From Polynucleobacter sp. AM-7D1 (lineage in GTDB: Bacteria; Pseudomonadota; Gammaproteobacteria; Burkholderiales; Burkholderiaceae), in the NCBI RefSeq assembly GCF_018688455.1, contig NZ_CP061319.1, positions 868,001 through 932,000 of the forward strand: a stretch of 64,000 bases of DNA, in the 5' to 3' direction. Numbering within the stretch: the first letter of the stretch is position 1; the number at the start of each line of letters is the position of its first letter. Below are positions 35,694 through 44,347 of this stretch, one piece after another. Below the pieces are notes generated by a model. That model was not told where the DNA came from, made no database searches, and saw only the letters and a list, made by a program, of their open reading frames with translations. A program made the translations under genes and the position numbers.

Positions 35694-38600
35694 TTAGTTA
35701 ACGTGAGCAGTATTAAGTACTGCGGATTCATTGAGGCTTCGGAGAATTTTCCGGATTTGGTCTAAACGTTGCTCTAGTTTCTCAAAATCTTTTTCTTTCT
35801 GGGGAAGAATTTTTAACTTATCTTGACCATTTAGTTGAATGTATTTTGATGACTGAATTAACTGAATGATCTTCATTGGGTCAATTGGCGGATTAGGAAT
35901 AAATTGAATCTGAATTGAGCTTGGGCTCGCATCAATCTTCTTAATGCCAAAGCCACTCATCTCCAATCGTAGGCGGTGAGTTTCATAAAGCGATTTAGCT
36001 TGGTCTGGTAAATCACCATAGCGGTCAACTAGCTCTTCACGCAATCCCATGAGCTCGGAGAAGTCGTTTGTGCCAGCAAAGCGCTTGTACATCGAGAGAC
36101 GATCATGGACATCAGGGCAGTAGTCATTTGGGAAGAGGGCGGGCACGCCTAGATTGACGTCAGTTGTAGCTTGAAGCGGTGATAGTAGATCAGGCTCTTT
36201 ACCGCTGCGGAGGGATTTTACTGCGCGATTGAGCATCTCGGTATACAGCTGAAAGCCAATTTCATGAATCTCACCAGACTGTTTGTCGCCCAATACTTCT
36301 CCTGCTCCCCGAATCTCTAAATCATGCATTGCTAAATAGAAGCCCGAGCCTAATTCTTCCATTGCCTGAATGGCATTCAAACGTAATTGCGCTTGCTTAC
36401 TGAGTGCCTCAGGGTCTGGCACGAGCAGATAGGCATATGCTTGGTGATGAGATCGACCAACACGACCACGTAATTGGTGTAACTGCGCCAAACCAAACTT
36501 ATCTGCGCGATGCATGATGATGGTATTAGCAGTGGGAACGTCAATACCTGTTTCAATAATGGTGGTACATAACAAGATGTTGGTGCGTTGAGTCACAAAC
36601 TCACGCATGACGGATTCCAATTCGCGCTCGTGCATTTGACCATGCGCTACGCTGATGCTTGCTTCTGGTATTAGCTCTTGTAAAGCATGCTTACGGTTCT
36701 GAATCGTTTCAACTTCGTTATGTAGGAAATAAACTTGGCCACCACGCTTAATCTCGCGAAGTACTGCCTCACGAATGACGCCGTCACCTTCGCGACGCAC
36801 AAAGGTTTTGATAGCCAAACGCTTCTGGGGTGCTGTAGCAATAACAGAAAACTCACGTAGGCCCTCCATCGCCATACCCAGTGTTCTTGGAATCGGCGTA
36901 GCAGTCAGAGTCAGAATATCCACTTCGGCGCGCAATGCTTTAAGCGCATCCTTTTGACGTACACCAAAACGATGCTCCTCATCGACAATCACTAATCCCA
37001 AATTGGCAAATTGAGTTTCTTTTGATAGCAGCTTATGTGTGCCAATGATGATGTCAGCCTCGCCTTTAGCAATGGCTTCAAGTGCTGCATTGATTTCTTT
37101 AGTAGTTTTAAAGCGTGAAAGCTCAACAATACGTACAGGCCAATCGGCAAAGCGATCCTTCCAGGTGGCGACGTGCTGTTCGGCAAGAAGAGTTGTTGGA
37201 GCCAAGATTGCTACTTGCTTGCCGCCCATCACTGCAACAAAGCTAGCGCGTAGAGCAACCTCGGTTTTGCCAAAACCCACATCTCCACATACCAGTCGAT
37301 CCATTGGAGTACCACTGGTCATATCGCCGATGACTGCTGCAATGGCATTAGCCTGATCTGGTGTTTCTTCAAAGCCAAAGCTTTCTGCAAAAGCAGCGTA
37401 ATCATGGGCTGAAAATTCAAAAGCATGGCCTTTGCGTATCGCTCTTGCGGCATACAAACTCAGCAGTTCAGCAGCGGTATCTCGAATTTGTTGCGCAGCC
37501 TTACGTCGTGCTTTATCCCACTGTCCAGACCCTAGTTGATGCAGTGGCGCCGAATCGGGATCAGAGCCTGCGTAACGGGTGACCATTTGTAGCTGTTGTA
37601 CCGGTACATAAAGAGTCGCATCTTTGGCGTAAACCAAGTGCAAGAACTCTTCAAAAATGGGCTCTTCTTTGGGTGGAGCTAAATTGAGTAGTACCAATCC
37701 TTGATAGCGCCCGATACCATGATCAGAGTGAACAACAGGGTCGCCAATCTTGAGCTCAGATAAATCCTTAAAGAGCATGTCCGGATCGGCGCTCTCACTT
37801 TCTTTTCCCTTACGTCGTTGACGCGCAGTAGTGGTAAAGAGCTCTGCTTCGGTAACAACAATGAGGTTTGCAGCTGGCCAAGTAAAGCCGTTAAAGAGTT
37901 GGGCTGTAACCAATCCAAAAAGTGAATCACTCTTAATGAAATCAGCTATACCTTCAAAGCCCTCTGGCTTTAATGGGAAGAGTGGTTTGCCATTTAGTCC
38001 TGCAACAGAATTACTCTCTTCAAAGAGTTGGCGGATAGATTCTTTTCGACCATTGCTATCACTACAAATGACTATGCGCACTTTCTCTTGGGAGACTAAA
38101 GCACGCAAACGATTAATAGGGTCGGCATCACGGCGGTGCACTGCTAAATCTGGTACGGCTAAAAATTGCGGTGATTCTTTGCTTTCTTTATCCGCCTCTT
38201 TCTCTAATGCCAAGCGTGCATTGGGTTTAGCTGCTGTAAAAAATTGATCGACATCCAGAAATAATTCTGCAGGCGGAAGAATGGGGCGATCAAGATCATG
38301 CTTTAAGAATTCATATCTAGAAAGCGTATCTTTCCAAAACCCCTTGATAGATTCTTCAACATCACCAATATTCACCAACCAAACAGGATCACCTGAGCGG
38401 GGGAAGTAATCAAAGACGGTAGAGCACTCATCAAAAAAGAGAGGGAGATAGGATTCAATACCTGCGCTGGGAATACCCAGGTTGGCATCTTTATAAATCG
38501 AGCAACGCGTTGGATCACCCTCAAATACTTCGCGCCATCTACCACGGAAGGCGGTGCGTGAAGCATCATCAAATGGAAACTCATGTCCAGGTAAAAGACG

Positions 38601-39248
38601 AACCTCCTTAACGGAATAGAGGCTGCGCTGGGTGTCGGGATCAAAAGCTCGAATTTGCTCAATCTCATCACCAAAGAGATCTAGGCGATAAGGCAGGCTT
38701 GAGCCCATCGGAAATAAATCAATCAAGCCACCGCGAATACTGTATTCACCTGGGCGCATGACAGAGCTGACGGGGTCATAACCAGCCTGTTGTAACTGAA
38801 GTTTTAGTGCCGCCTCATTGAGCTTGTCACCTTGTCTAAAAAAGAAGGTGTGGCCCGATAGGAAATTTGGCGGACCTAATTTTTGCAGTGCTGTAGTAAT
38901 AGGCACCAATACAATGTCGCAGCTACCGTTGAGCAATTCATAAAGGGTAGCTAAACGTTCTGAGACCAAATCCTGATGTGGTGAGAAGTGGTCATAAGGC
39001 AGGATTTCCCAGTCGGGCAACAGGCGCGTCTTCAGTTGCGGCGCAAAAGCAGGGATTTCTTCTAAGAGACGCTGTGCTTCCTGTGCTTGAGCACAGAAAA
39101 TCACCATGACGGAGAATTCAGATCGATAACGAAGGGCGGATTGGGCAATTAATGCGGCATCAGAAGACCCAACCAAGCCTGAAAAGGTAAAGCGCTGCCC
39201 AGCCCGCAGTGCAGGTATGGGGGGTGCTAGTTTTAATGCATCAGACAT
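35694..39248 (-). CDS. mfd: Transcription-repair coupling factor
   Basis: 1184 residues. The UvrB-like damage region comes first, an RNA polymerase interaction domain near residue 500 (VHSDHGIGRYQGL), then the RecG-like translocase with Walker A GDVGFGKTEVALR and DEEHRFG, and a TRCF C-terminal domain. Mfd removes RNA polymerase stalled at lesions and recruits UvrA. It is divergent from ispD with only 23 bases between start codons, so the ispD promoter elements reach into mfd. Confidence 0.97.
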   Translation of the reverse strand: MSDALKLAPPIPALRAGQRFTFSGLVGSSDAALIAQSALRYRSEFSVMVIFCAQAQEAQRLLEEIPAFAPQLKTRLLPDWEILPYDHFSPHQDLVSERLATLYELLNGSCDIVLVPITTALQKLGPPNFLSGHTFFFRQGDKLNEAALKLQLQQAGYDPVSSVMRPGEYSIRGGLIDLFPMGSSLPYRLDLFGDEIEQIRAFDPDTQRSLYSVKEVRLLPGHEFPFDDASRTAFRGRWREVFEGDPTRCSIYKDANLGIPSAGIESYLPLFFDECSTVFDYFPRSGDPVWLVNIGDVEESIKGFWKDTLSRYEFLKHDLDRPILPPAELFLDVDQFFTAAKPNARLALEKEADKESKESPQFLAVPDLAVHRRDADPINRLRALVSQEKVRIVICSDSNGRKESIRQLFEESNSVAGLNGKPLFPLKPEGFEGIADFIKSDSLFGLVTAQLFNGFTWPAANLIVVTEAELFTTTARQRRKGKESESADPDMLFKDLSELKIGDPVVHSDHGIGRYQGLVLLNLAPPKEEPIFEEFLHLVYAKDATLYVPVQQLQMVTRYAGSDPDSAPLHQLGSGQWDKARRKAAQQIRDTAAELLSLYAARAIRKGHAFEFSAHDYAAFAESFGFEETPDQANAIAAVIGDMTSGTPMDRLVCGDVGFGKTEVALRASFVAVMGGKQVAILAPTTLLAEQHVATWKDRFADWPVRIVELSRFKTTKEINAALEAIAKGEADIIIGTHKLLSKETQFANLGLVIVDEEHRFGVRQKDALKALRAEVDILTLTATPIPRTLGMAMEGLREFSVIATAPQKRLAIKTFVRREGDGVIREAVLREIKRGGQVYFLHNEVETIQNRKHALQELIPEASISVAHGQMHERELESVMREFVTQRTNILLCTTIIETGIDVPTANTIIMHRADKFGLAQLHQLRGRVGRSHHQAYAYLLVPDPEALSKQAQLRLNAIQAMEELGSGFYLAMHDLEIRGAGEVLGDKQSGEIHEIGFQLYTEMLNRAVKSLRSGKEPDLLSPLQATTDVNLGVPALFPNDYCPDVHDRLSMYKRFAGTNDFSELMGLREELVDRYGDLPDQAKSLYETHRLRLEMSGFGIKKIDASPSSIQIQFIPNPPIDPMKIIQLIQSSKYIQLNGQDKLKILPQKEKDFEKLEQRLDQIRKILRSLNESAVLNTAHVN

Positions 39249-39260
39249 CTGACCTCATTA

Positions 39261-39266
39261 TAGAAT
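39261..39266 (+). promoter_or_regulatory. -10 element of ispD
   Basis: TAGAAT lies 5 bases before the ispD ATG. The predicted start of transcription falls on or next to that codon, so the mRNA would be leaderless. Confidence 0.3.
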
Positions 39267-39271
39267 CAGGT

Positions 39272-40030
39272 ATGCACGCTGGAAACCCATCTTCTCAGTC
39301 TTTACCGCAATGCCACGCTGTGTTACCCACGGCCGGCACAGGATCAAGGCTTGGTGGATCTTTACCAAAACAGTTTCAGGAGTTGGCAGGCAAACCCATG
39401 CTGGCTTATGCCTTAAATGCCTTTGCTGCTACCCCAGAGATTGCCTCCATTTGGGTGGGGGTTAGCCCGGGTTTTATCGATAACCCCGTCTTAGGCCCAC
39501 TTTCCAACAAATCTGCATCTATTCAATTTCTTGCAACTGGTGGTCCAACTCGCCAAGAAACCGTCAGAAACACCCTTGCAGCTATGCTCAAGGCGGGCGT
39601 TCCAGAGAATGACTGGGTTTTAGTCCACGATGCAGCACGACCTGGAATTTCTCCTGAACTCATTCAAAAACTGATTCACGCTGTCACTGTAGCTGGTGAG
39701 GGTGGCCTCTTGGCAATGCCGTTAGCCGACACCTTAAAGATGGCCGATGCCAATTCAGCAATTGCTGGAAATCCGAATAGATCGATGAAGACAATTTCTA
39801 GAGATCATCTTTGGCAGGCTCAAACACCGCAGATGTTTGGTTTAAAACACCTGCATGATGCAATTGATGAGGGTATTCGTCTGGAGGCCGACATCACGGA
39901 TGAGGCAAGTGCAATGGAGCTCTCGGGCGCTAGCCCATTATTAATAGAGGGTGCCACTCGCAACTTCAAAGTAACCCACCAAGCAGATTGGGATTTAATG
40001 CAAACCATTTTGCGGGCAAGCACTAAATAA
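39272..40030 (+). CDS. ispD: 2-C-methyl-D-erythritol 4-phosphate cytidylyltransferase
   Basis: 252 residues from ATG 39272; a longer reading from 39209 would overlap the mfd start. The nucleotide loop AVLPTAGTGSRLGGSLPKQF and VLVHDAARPGISPE are family motifs. IspD makes CDP-methylerythritol in the MEP isoprenoid route. ispF follows after 27 bases, so two consecutive modules of the route are cotranscribed. Confidence 0.94.
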   Translation: MHAGNPSSQSLPQCHAVLPTAGTGSRLGGSLPKQFQELAGKPMLAYALNAFAATPEIASIWVGVSPGFIDNPVLGPLSNKSASIQFLATGGPTRQETVRNTLAAMLKAGVPENDWVLVHDAARPGISPELIQKLIHAVTVAGEGGLLAMPLADTLKMADANSAIAGNPNRSMKTISRDHLWQAQTPQMFGLKHLHDAIDEGIRLEADITDEASAMELSGASPLLIEGATRNFKVTHQADWDLMQTILRASTK

Positions 40031-40057
40031 GCTCTCAGAACCTATCAAGATAACTTA

Positions 40058-40561
40058 ATGACTTCAAACACATCCCAAATCCCTCAGTTCCGTATTGGTC
40101 AAGGTTATGACGTTCATGCCCTTGTTGAGGGTCGAAAACTCGTCTTGGGTGGTGTGCACGTCCCCAACGAAAAAGGCTTACTTGGTCATTCCGATGCAGA
40201 CGCTTTGTTGCACGCCTTAACCGATGCCCTACTGGGAGCTGCTGGATTGAATGACATTGGCCAGCTATTTCCAGATACCGATCCTCAATTTAAGGACATG
40301 GATAGCCGTATTCTGCTCAGAGCCGCTCTCCAGAAGATTCAGGCTGCTGGATTTCAGGTTGGGAATGTCGATGCGACGATTATTTGCCAAAAGCCCAAAT
40401 TGGCTACTTTTTTGCCCGAGATGGTCCGCAATATTGCATCAGATTTGGCCGTTACACCAAGCCATGTCAATCTAAAGGCCAAAACCAATGAATCCCTTGG
40501 GCACTTAGGGAGAGGTGAGGGCATTGCAGTCCATGCTGTGGCTTTGCTCTATAAGGCTTAA
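40058..40561 (+). CDS. ispF: 2-C-methyl-D-erythritol 2,4-cyclodiphosphate synthase
   Basis: 167 residues. The metal ligands are in GYDVHAL (Asp and His) and [20 protein letters not shown]-terminal [22 protein letters not shown] is also characteristic. It cyclises CDP-methylerythritol 2-phosphate in the MEP pathway. It is coupled to ispD and is followed by tRNA-Leu. Confidence 0.95.
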   Translation: MTSNTSQIPQFRIGQGYDVHALVEGRKLVLGGVHVPNEKGLLGHSDADALLHALTDALLGAAGLNDIGQLFPDTDPQFKDMDSRILLRAALQKIQAAGFQVGNVDATIICQKPKLATFLPEMVRNIASDLAVTPSHVNLKAKTNESLGHLGRGEGIAVHAVALLYKA

Positions 40562-40642
40562 ATATCTTCTAAAACCGCTAAGCATTGTAGAATTACGGTC
40601 TTTAGAGTGAAGCTTCAGCTCGGTAGTGTTTGCGGAATTCGC

Positions 40643-40729
40643 GCGAGGATGGCGAAATTGGTAGACGCACCAGGTTTAGGTCCTGACGCCAGAAATGGTG
40701 TGGGGGTTCGAGTCCCCCTCCTCGCACCA
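40643..40729 (+). tRNA. tRNA-Leu (anticodon TAG)
   Basis: 87 bases with encoded CCA. The acceptor GCGAGGA pairs with TCCTCGC; the anticodon loop TTTAGGT gives TAG; a long variable arm marks a type II tRNA. The T-arm is GGGGG-TTCGAGT-CCCCC. The base of the anticodon stem holds a C-A opposition (position 27-43). It decodes CUN, mainly CUA and CUG. Confidence 0.96.
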
Positions 40730-40785
40730 CAAGATTGCTACTTGGCTTGGGCTTCACATATCCGATTTTCAATTAAGAGACGAGA

Positions 40786-42123
40786 ATGGCTGTGCAGATA
40801 GAAAATTTAGGTCAGTTAGACCGCAAAGTGACCTTAGAGTTCGCTCGTGCCGATTTGGCTAAGGCAAGAGAAACCCAATTGGCTAAATTGGGTAAGACCA
40901 TGAAAGCTCCAGGCTTCCGTCCAGGCAAAGTGCCTAAGAATATGGTTGAAAAGCAATACGGTATGCAAGTGGATTTTGAGCTGCAGTTCGATAAAGCTCA
41001 AGAACTCTTCTTTGAGTTGGCTAAAAAGGAAAATATCCTTTTAGCCGGCCAACCACGCCTTGACCCAAAAACAGAATTAGACGCAGACAATATTGTGTTT
41101 GATGCCTACTTTGAAGTGTTGCCAGAAGTAAAGATTGGCGACTTCAGTACAGCAGAAGTGACTAAGTACACAACTGATATTTCTGATGCAGAAATTGATC
41201 GCGCATTAGATGTATTACGTAAGCAGCAAGTTCATTACCACCCACGTGGCGAAGCCGGTGCACATGGTGATGGCGGTGCAAATACTGCAGCACAAGCTGG
41301 CGACCAAGTGATGATCGATTTTGTAGGCAAGATCGATGGCGTTGAATTTGCTGGTGGCAAAGCTGAAAACTTTGAATACGTTCTTGGTGAAGGCCGTATG
41401 CTCCCAGAATTTGAGGCTGCTACATTGGGTCTCAAAGCAGGTGAGAGCAAGACTTTCCCATTAAGTTTCCCAGCGGATTACCACGGCAAAGATGTCGCTG
41501 GTAAGACTGCAGATTTCACTATCACTGTGAAGTCAGTCAATTGGGCGCACCTGCCAGCAGTTGATGATGCTTTCGCATTGTCCATGGGCGTTGCTGAAGG
41601 TGGCGTTGCCAAGATGCGCGAAGAAGTAAAAGAAAATTTAGAGCGCGAAACCAAACGTCGCATTACCTCCTTGTTAAAAGGTGAGGTAATGGAAAAGCTC
41701 AACAGCCTTTGCGAGCTCGATGCGCCAAAGTCTTTGGTTGCTCAAGAGCAAGAGCGTTTAGTTGAGTCTGCACGCCAAGACTTGATGCAACGTGGCATTC
41801 CAAATGCTAAAGATGCTCCAATTCCTGCTGAGATGTTTGCTGAGCAAGCTATCAAGCGTGTACGCCTTGGCTTGATATTGAGCGACTTGGTTAAGCAGCA
41901 AAACTTGGCTGCTACAGCTGATCAAATTAAAGCTGAGATTGATGAGCAAGCTGCTACTTACGAAGATCCAAAAGAAGTGGTACGTTGGTTCTACAGCAAC
42001 CCAAGCCGACTCAAAGATATCGAGAACTTGGTATTGGAAGATAACGTGATTAAGTATTTCACTTCGCAAGCTAAAGTGATTGATAAAGCGGTTACTTTCG
42101 AAGAACTCAGCAAGCTCAATTAA
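40786..42123 (+). CDS. tig: Trigger factor
   Basis: 445 residues. The ribosome-binding domain contains GFRPGKVPKNMVEKQYG; the FKBP-like prolyl isomerase spans ~150-250 (GDQVMIDFVGKIDGVEFAGG); the helical chaperone arms follow. It meets nascent chains at the ribosome exit. GAGACGAGA precedes the ATG. First gene of tig-clpP-clpX; spacers are 27 bases each. Confidence 0.96.
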   Translation: MAVQIENLGQLDRKVTLEFARADLAKARETQLAKLGKTMKAPGFRPGKVPKNMVEKQYGMQVDFELQFDKAQELFFELAKKENILLAGQPRLDPKTELDADNIVFDAYFEVLPEVKIGDFSTAEVTKYTTDISDAEIDRALDVLRKQQVHYHPRGEAGAHGDGGANTAAQAGDQVMIDFVGKIDGVEFAGGKAENFEYVLGEGRMLPEFEAATLGLKAGESKTFPLSFPADYHGKDVAGKTADFTITVKSVNWAHLPAVDDAFALSMGVAEGGVAKMREEVKENLERETKRRITSLLKGEVMEKLNSLCELDAPKSLVAQEQERLVESARQDLMQRGIPNAKDAPIPAEMFAEQAIKRVRLGLILSDLVKQQNLAATADQIKAEIDEQAATYEDPKEVVRWFYSNPSRLKDIENLVLEDNVIKYFTSQAKVIDKAVTFEELSKLN

Positions 42124-42150
42124 GTATTTAACAAATAAAGGCCTGATCAC

Positions 42151-42780
42151 ATGAACCAGAATCATTTCCAGTCTGAGAATCTAGAACCCCAAGGTTTGGG
42201 TTTAGTTCCCATGGTGATTGAAACCTCTGGTAGAGGTGAGAGGGCCTATGACATATACTCACGTTTACTGAGAGAGCGGGTTGTGTTCTTGGTTGGCGAA
42301 GTAAATGATCAAACTGCAAACTTAGTGATTGCCCAGCTGCTATTCCTTGAGAGCGAGAACCCAGATAAAGAAATTTCTCTGTACATCAACTCTCCTGGCG
42401 GCTCTGTATCTGCTGGATTGGCAATCTATGACACCATGCAATTCATCAAGCCACACGTAAGTACTTTGTGTATGGGTATGGCTGCCAGCATGGGTGCATT
42501 CTTATTGTGTGCAGGCGAGAAAGGCAAACGTTACGCATTGCCGAATTCACGTGTCATGATTCATCAGCCATTAGGTGGCGCACGTGGTCAAGCTTCTGAT
42601 ATTGAAATTCAGGCTCGTGAAATTCTTTACTTGCGTGAGCGTTTGAATAAGATTCTGTCTGAACGCACTGGTCAATCTATTGAAACAATTGCTAAAGACA
42701 CGGATCGCGATAACTTCATGTCTGCAGATCAAGCTCAAGAGTATGGCTTGATTGATAAAGTCATCGACAAACGTCCTTAA
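42151..42780 (+). CDS. clpP: ATP-dependent Clp protease proteolytic subunit
   Basis: 209 residues. Catalytic Ser113 ([11 protein letters not shown]) and His138 (MIHQPLGG) are present with the usual Asp further on. ClpP forms the 14-subunit proteolytic chamber fed by ClpX. A short N-terminal propeptide precedes [14 protein letters not shown]. It lies between tig and clpX. Confidence 0.97.
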   Translation: MNQNHFQSENLEPQGLGLVPMVIETSGRGERAYDIYSRLLRERVVFLVGEVNDQTANLVIAQLLFLESENPDKEISLYINSPGGSVSAGLAIYDTMQFIKPHVSTLCMGMAASMGAFLLCAGEKGKRYALPNSRVMIHQPLGGARGQASDIEIQAREILYLRERLNKILSERTGQSIETIAKDTDRDNFMSADQAQEYGLIDKVIDKRP

Positions 42781-42807
42781 TCACTACTTCTCATTTAGAC
42801 GGCCATC

Positions 42808-44169
42808 TTGAGCGATATCAACAACACCAATAGCGCAGATAAAGTTTTGTATTGCTCTTTCTGCGGCAAGAGCCAACATGAAGTGAAGAAGTTGATTGCT
42901 GGCCCGTCTGTTTTCATTTGTGATGAGTGCATCGATCTCTGTACTGACATCATTCAAGAAGAGCTTTCTAAACTTCCCAAAGTGGAGGGCGATGACTCTT
43001 TGCCAACACCGCATCAGATTCGTGAAAATCTGGATCAGTACGTTATTGGCCAAGATCATGCCAAGAAGACATTAGCGGTTGCGGTCTACAACCATTACAA
43101 GCGTTTGCAGTACTTGCCAAAACCTAAAAAAGAGAAGCTCGATAAAGACGGCAAAGCTGTCGAGCCAGCTGATAAGAAAGAGTCTAAAGTTCCTGCCAAG
43201 GCTATGGTTGATGGTGTTGAACTAGCAAAGAGCAATATTTTGCTGATTGGTCCGACTGGCTCTGGCAAAACTTTATTGGCTCAGACTTTGGCTCGAATGC
43301 TTGATGTGCCCTTTGTCATGGCTGACGCAACCACACTAACTGAAGCAGGCTATGTTGGTGAAGATGTCGAAAATATTATTCAGAAGTTGTTGCAGGCTTG
43401 TGATTACAACGTTGAAAAAGCCCAGCGTGGCATTGTTTACATTGATGAGATCGATAAGATCTCCCGCAAATCAGATAACCCATCCATTACTCGTGACGTA
43501 TCAGGCGAGGGTGTTCAGCAAGCCCTGTTAAAGCTGGTTGAGGGCACGATGGCCTCTGTTCCGCCTCAAGGTGGCCGTAAGCACCCCAATCAAGATTTCT
43601 TACAAGTTGATACAACCAACATCTTATTTATCTGTGGCGGCGCTTTTGACGGCCTGGAAAAGGTCATTCAGCAGCGTACTGCTAAGACTGGTATTGGCTT
43701 TAATGCCACGGTCCCCGGTAAAGATGATCGTGGCGTTAGTGACCTCTTAATTGAGGTTGAACCAGAAGATTTGATTAAGTTTGGTCTGATCCCTGAATTG
43801 ATTGGTCGTTTGCCAGTTGTAGCAACTCTGGCGCAATTGGATGAAACAGCCTTAATTCAGATCCTGACAGAGCCTAAGAATGCCTTGGTTAAGCAATATC
43901 AAGCACTATTGACAATGGAGGGCTCTGAGCTTGAGGTTCGCCCAGCAGCACTGTCAGCCATTGCCAAGAAGGCTATTGCACGCAAAACAGGTGCACGTGG
44001 ACTGCGTTCTATTCTTGAGGGTTCCCTCATGGATGTGATGTATGACCTGCCATCTTTAAAGAATGTTCAAAAGGTAGTCATCGATGAGAGCACTATTGCA
44101 GAGGGCGGAAAGCCCATTCTGGTCTACAAGCAGGGTGACGAATCTACAGAAATGAGCAAAAAAGCCTAA
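42808..44169 (+). CDS. clpX: Clp protease ATP-binding subunit ClpX
   Basis: 453 residues from TTG 42808. The zinc-binding domain holds four Cys (YCSFCG and [10 protein letters not shown]), then AAA+ motifs [12 protein letters not shown] and [12 protein letters not shown] lysine-rich insert of about 30 residues ([21 protein letters not shown]) before the Walker A is longer than in E. coli. ClpX unfolds substrates for ClpP. The last codons form the 5' arm of a terminator. Confidence 0.95.
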   Translation: MSDINNTNSADKVLYCSFCGKSQHEVKKLIAGPSVFICDECIDLCTDIIQEELSKLPKVEGDDSLPTPHQIRENLDQYVIGQDHAKKTLAVAVYNHYKRLQYLPKPKKEKLDKDGKAVEPADKKESKVPAKAMVDGVELAKSNILLIGPTGSGKTLLAQTLARMLDVPFVMADATTLTEAGYVGEDVENIIQKLLQACDYNVEKAQRGIVYIDEIDKISRKSDNPSITRDVSGEGVQQALLKLVEGTMASVPPQGGRKHPNQDFLQVDTTNILFICGGAFDGLEKVIQQRTAKTGIGFNATVPGKDDRGVSDLLIEVEPEDLIKFGLIPELIGRLPVVATLAQLDETALIQILTEPKNALVKQYQALLTMEGSELEVRPAALSAIAKKAIARKTGARGLRSILEGSLMDVMYDLPSLKNVQKVVIDESTIAEGGKPILVYKQGDESTEMSKKA

Positions 44170-44192
44170 TTTTTAGTCTTTTTTGCTGTTTT
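44155..44192 (+). terminator. Terminator after clpX
   Basis: AGCAAAAAAG (44155-44164) pairs perfectly with CTTTTTTGCT (44178-44187), 13-base loop, then GTTTT. It separates tig-clpP-clpX from lon. Confidence 0.6.
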
Positions 44193-44223
44193 CACAGGGT
44201 TTTTGCTCACTTTTTGCATATTT

Positions 44224-44256
44224 CCCCCTTGTTTTTCACTTGGTGACACCCATATA
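44224..44256 (+). promoter_or_regulatory. Sigma-32-type heat-shock promoter of lon
   Basis: CCCCCTTG (44224-44231) and CCCATATA (44249-44256) match the sigma-32 -35 (CCCTTGAA) and -10 (CCCCATNT) elements; allowing for the A in the first C position, spacing is 13 bases after the expected CTTGAAA. Transcription would start near 44264, leaving a leader of about 84 bases before lon. Confidence 0.65.
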
Positions 44257-44347
44257 GGTAGTATCCTATTCCTAAATTATGTCCGTATGTAGTGGTGCGG
44301 CATTTTTAGAGATTTTTACGGAATGACTATTTTGGAGGAATTGCCCC

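Noticed and set aside
37831..38247. Antisense open frame of 138 codons inside mfd
   Set aside because: It lies fully within mfd on the other strand and has no recognisable domain or promoter.
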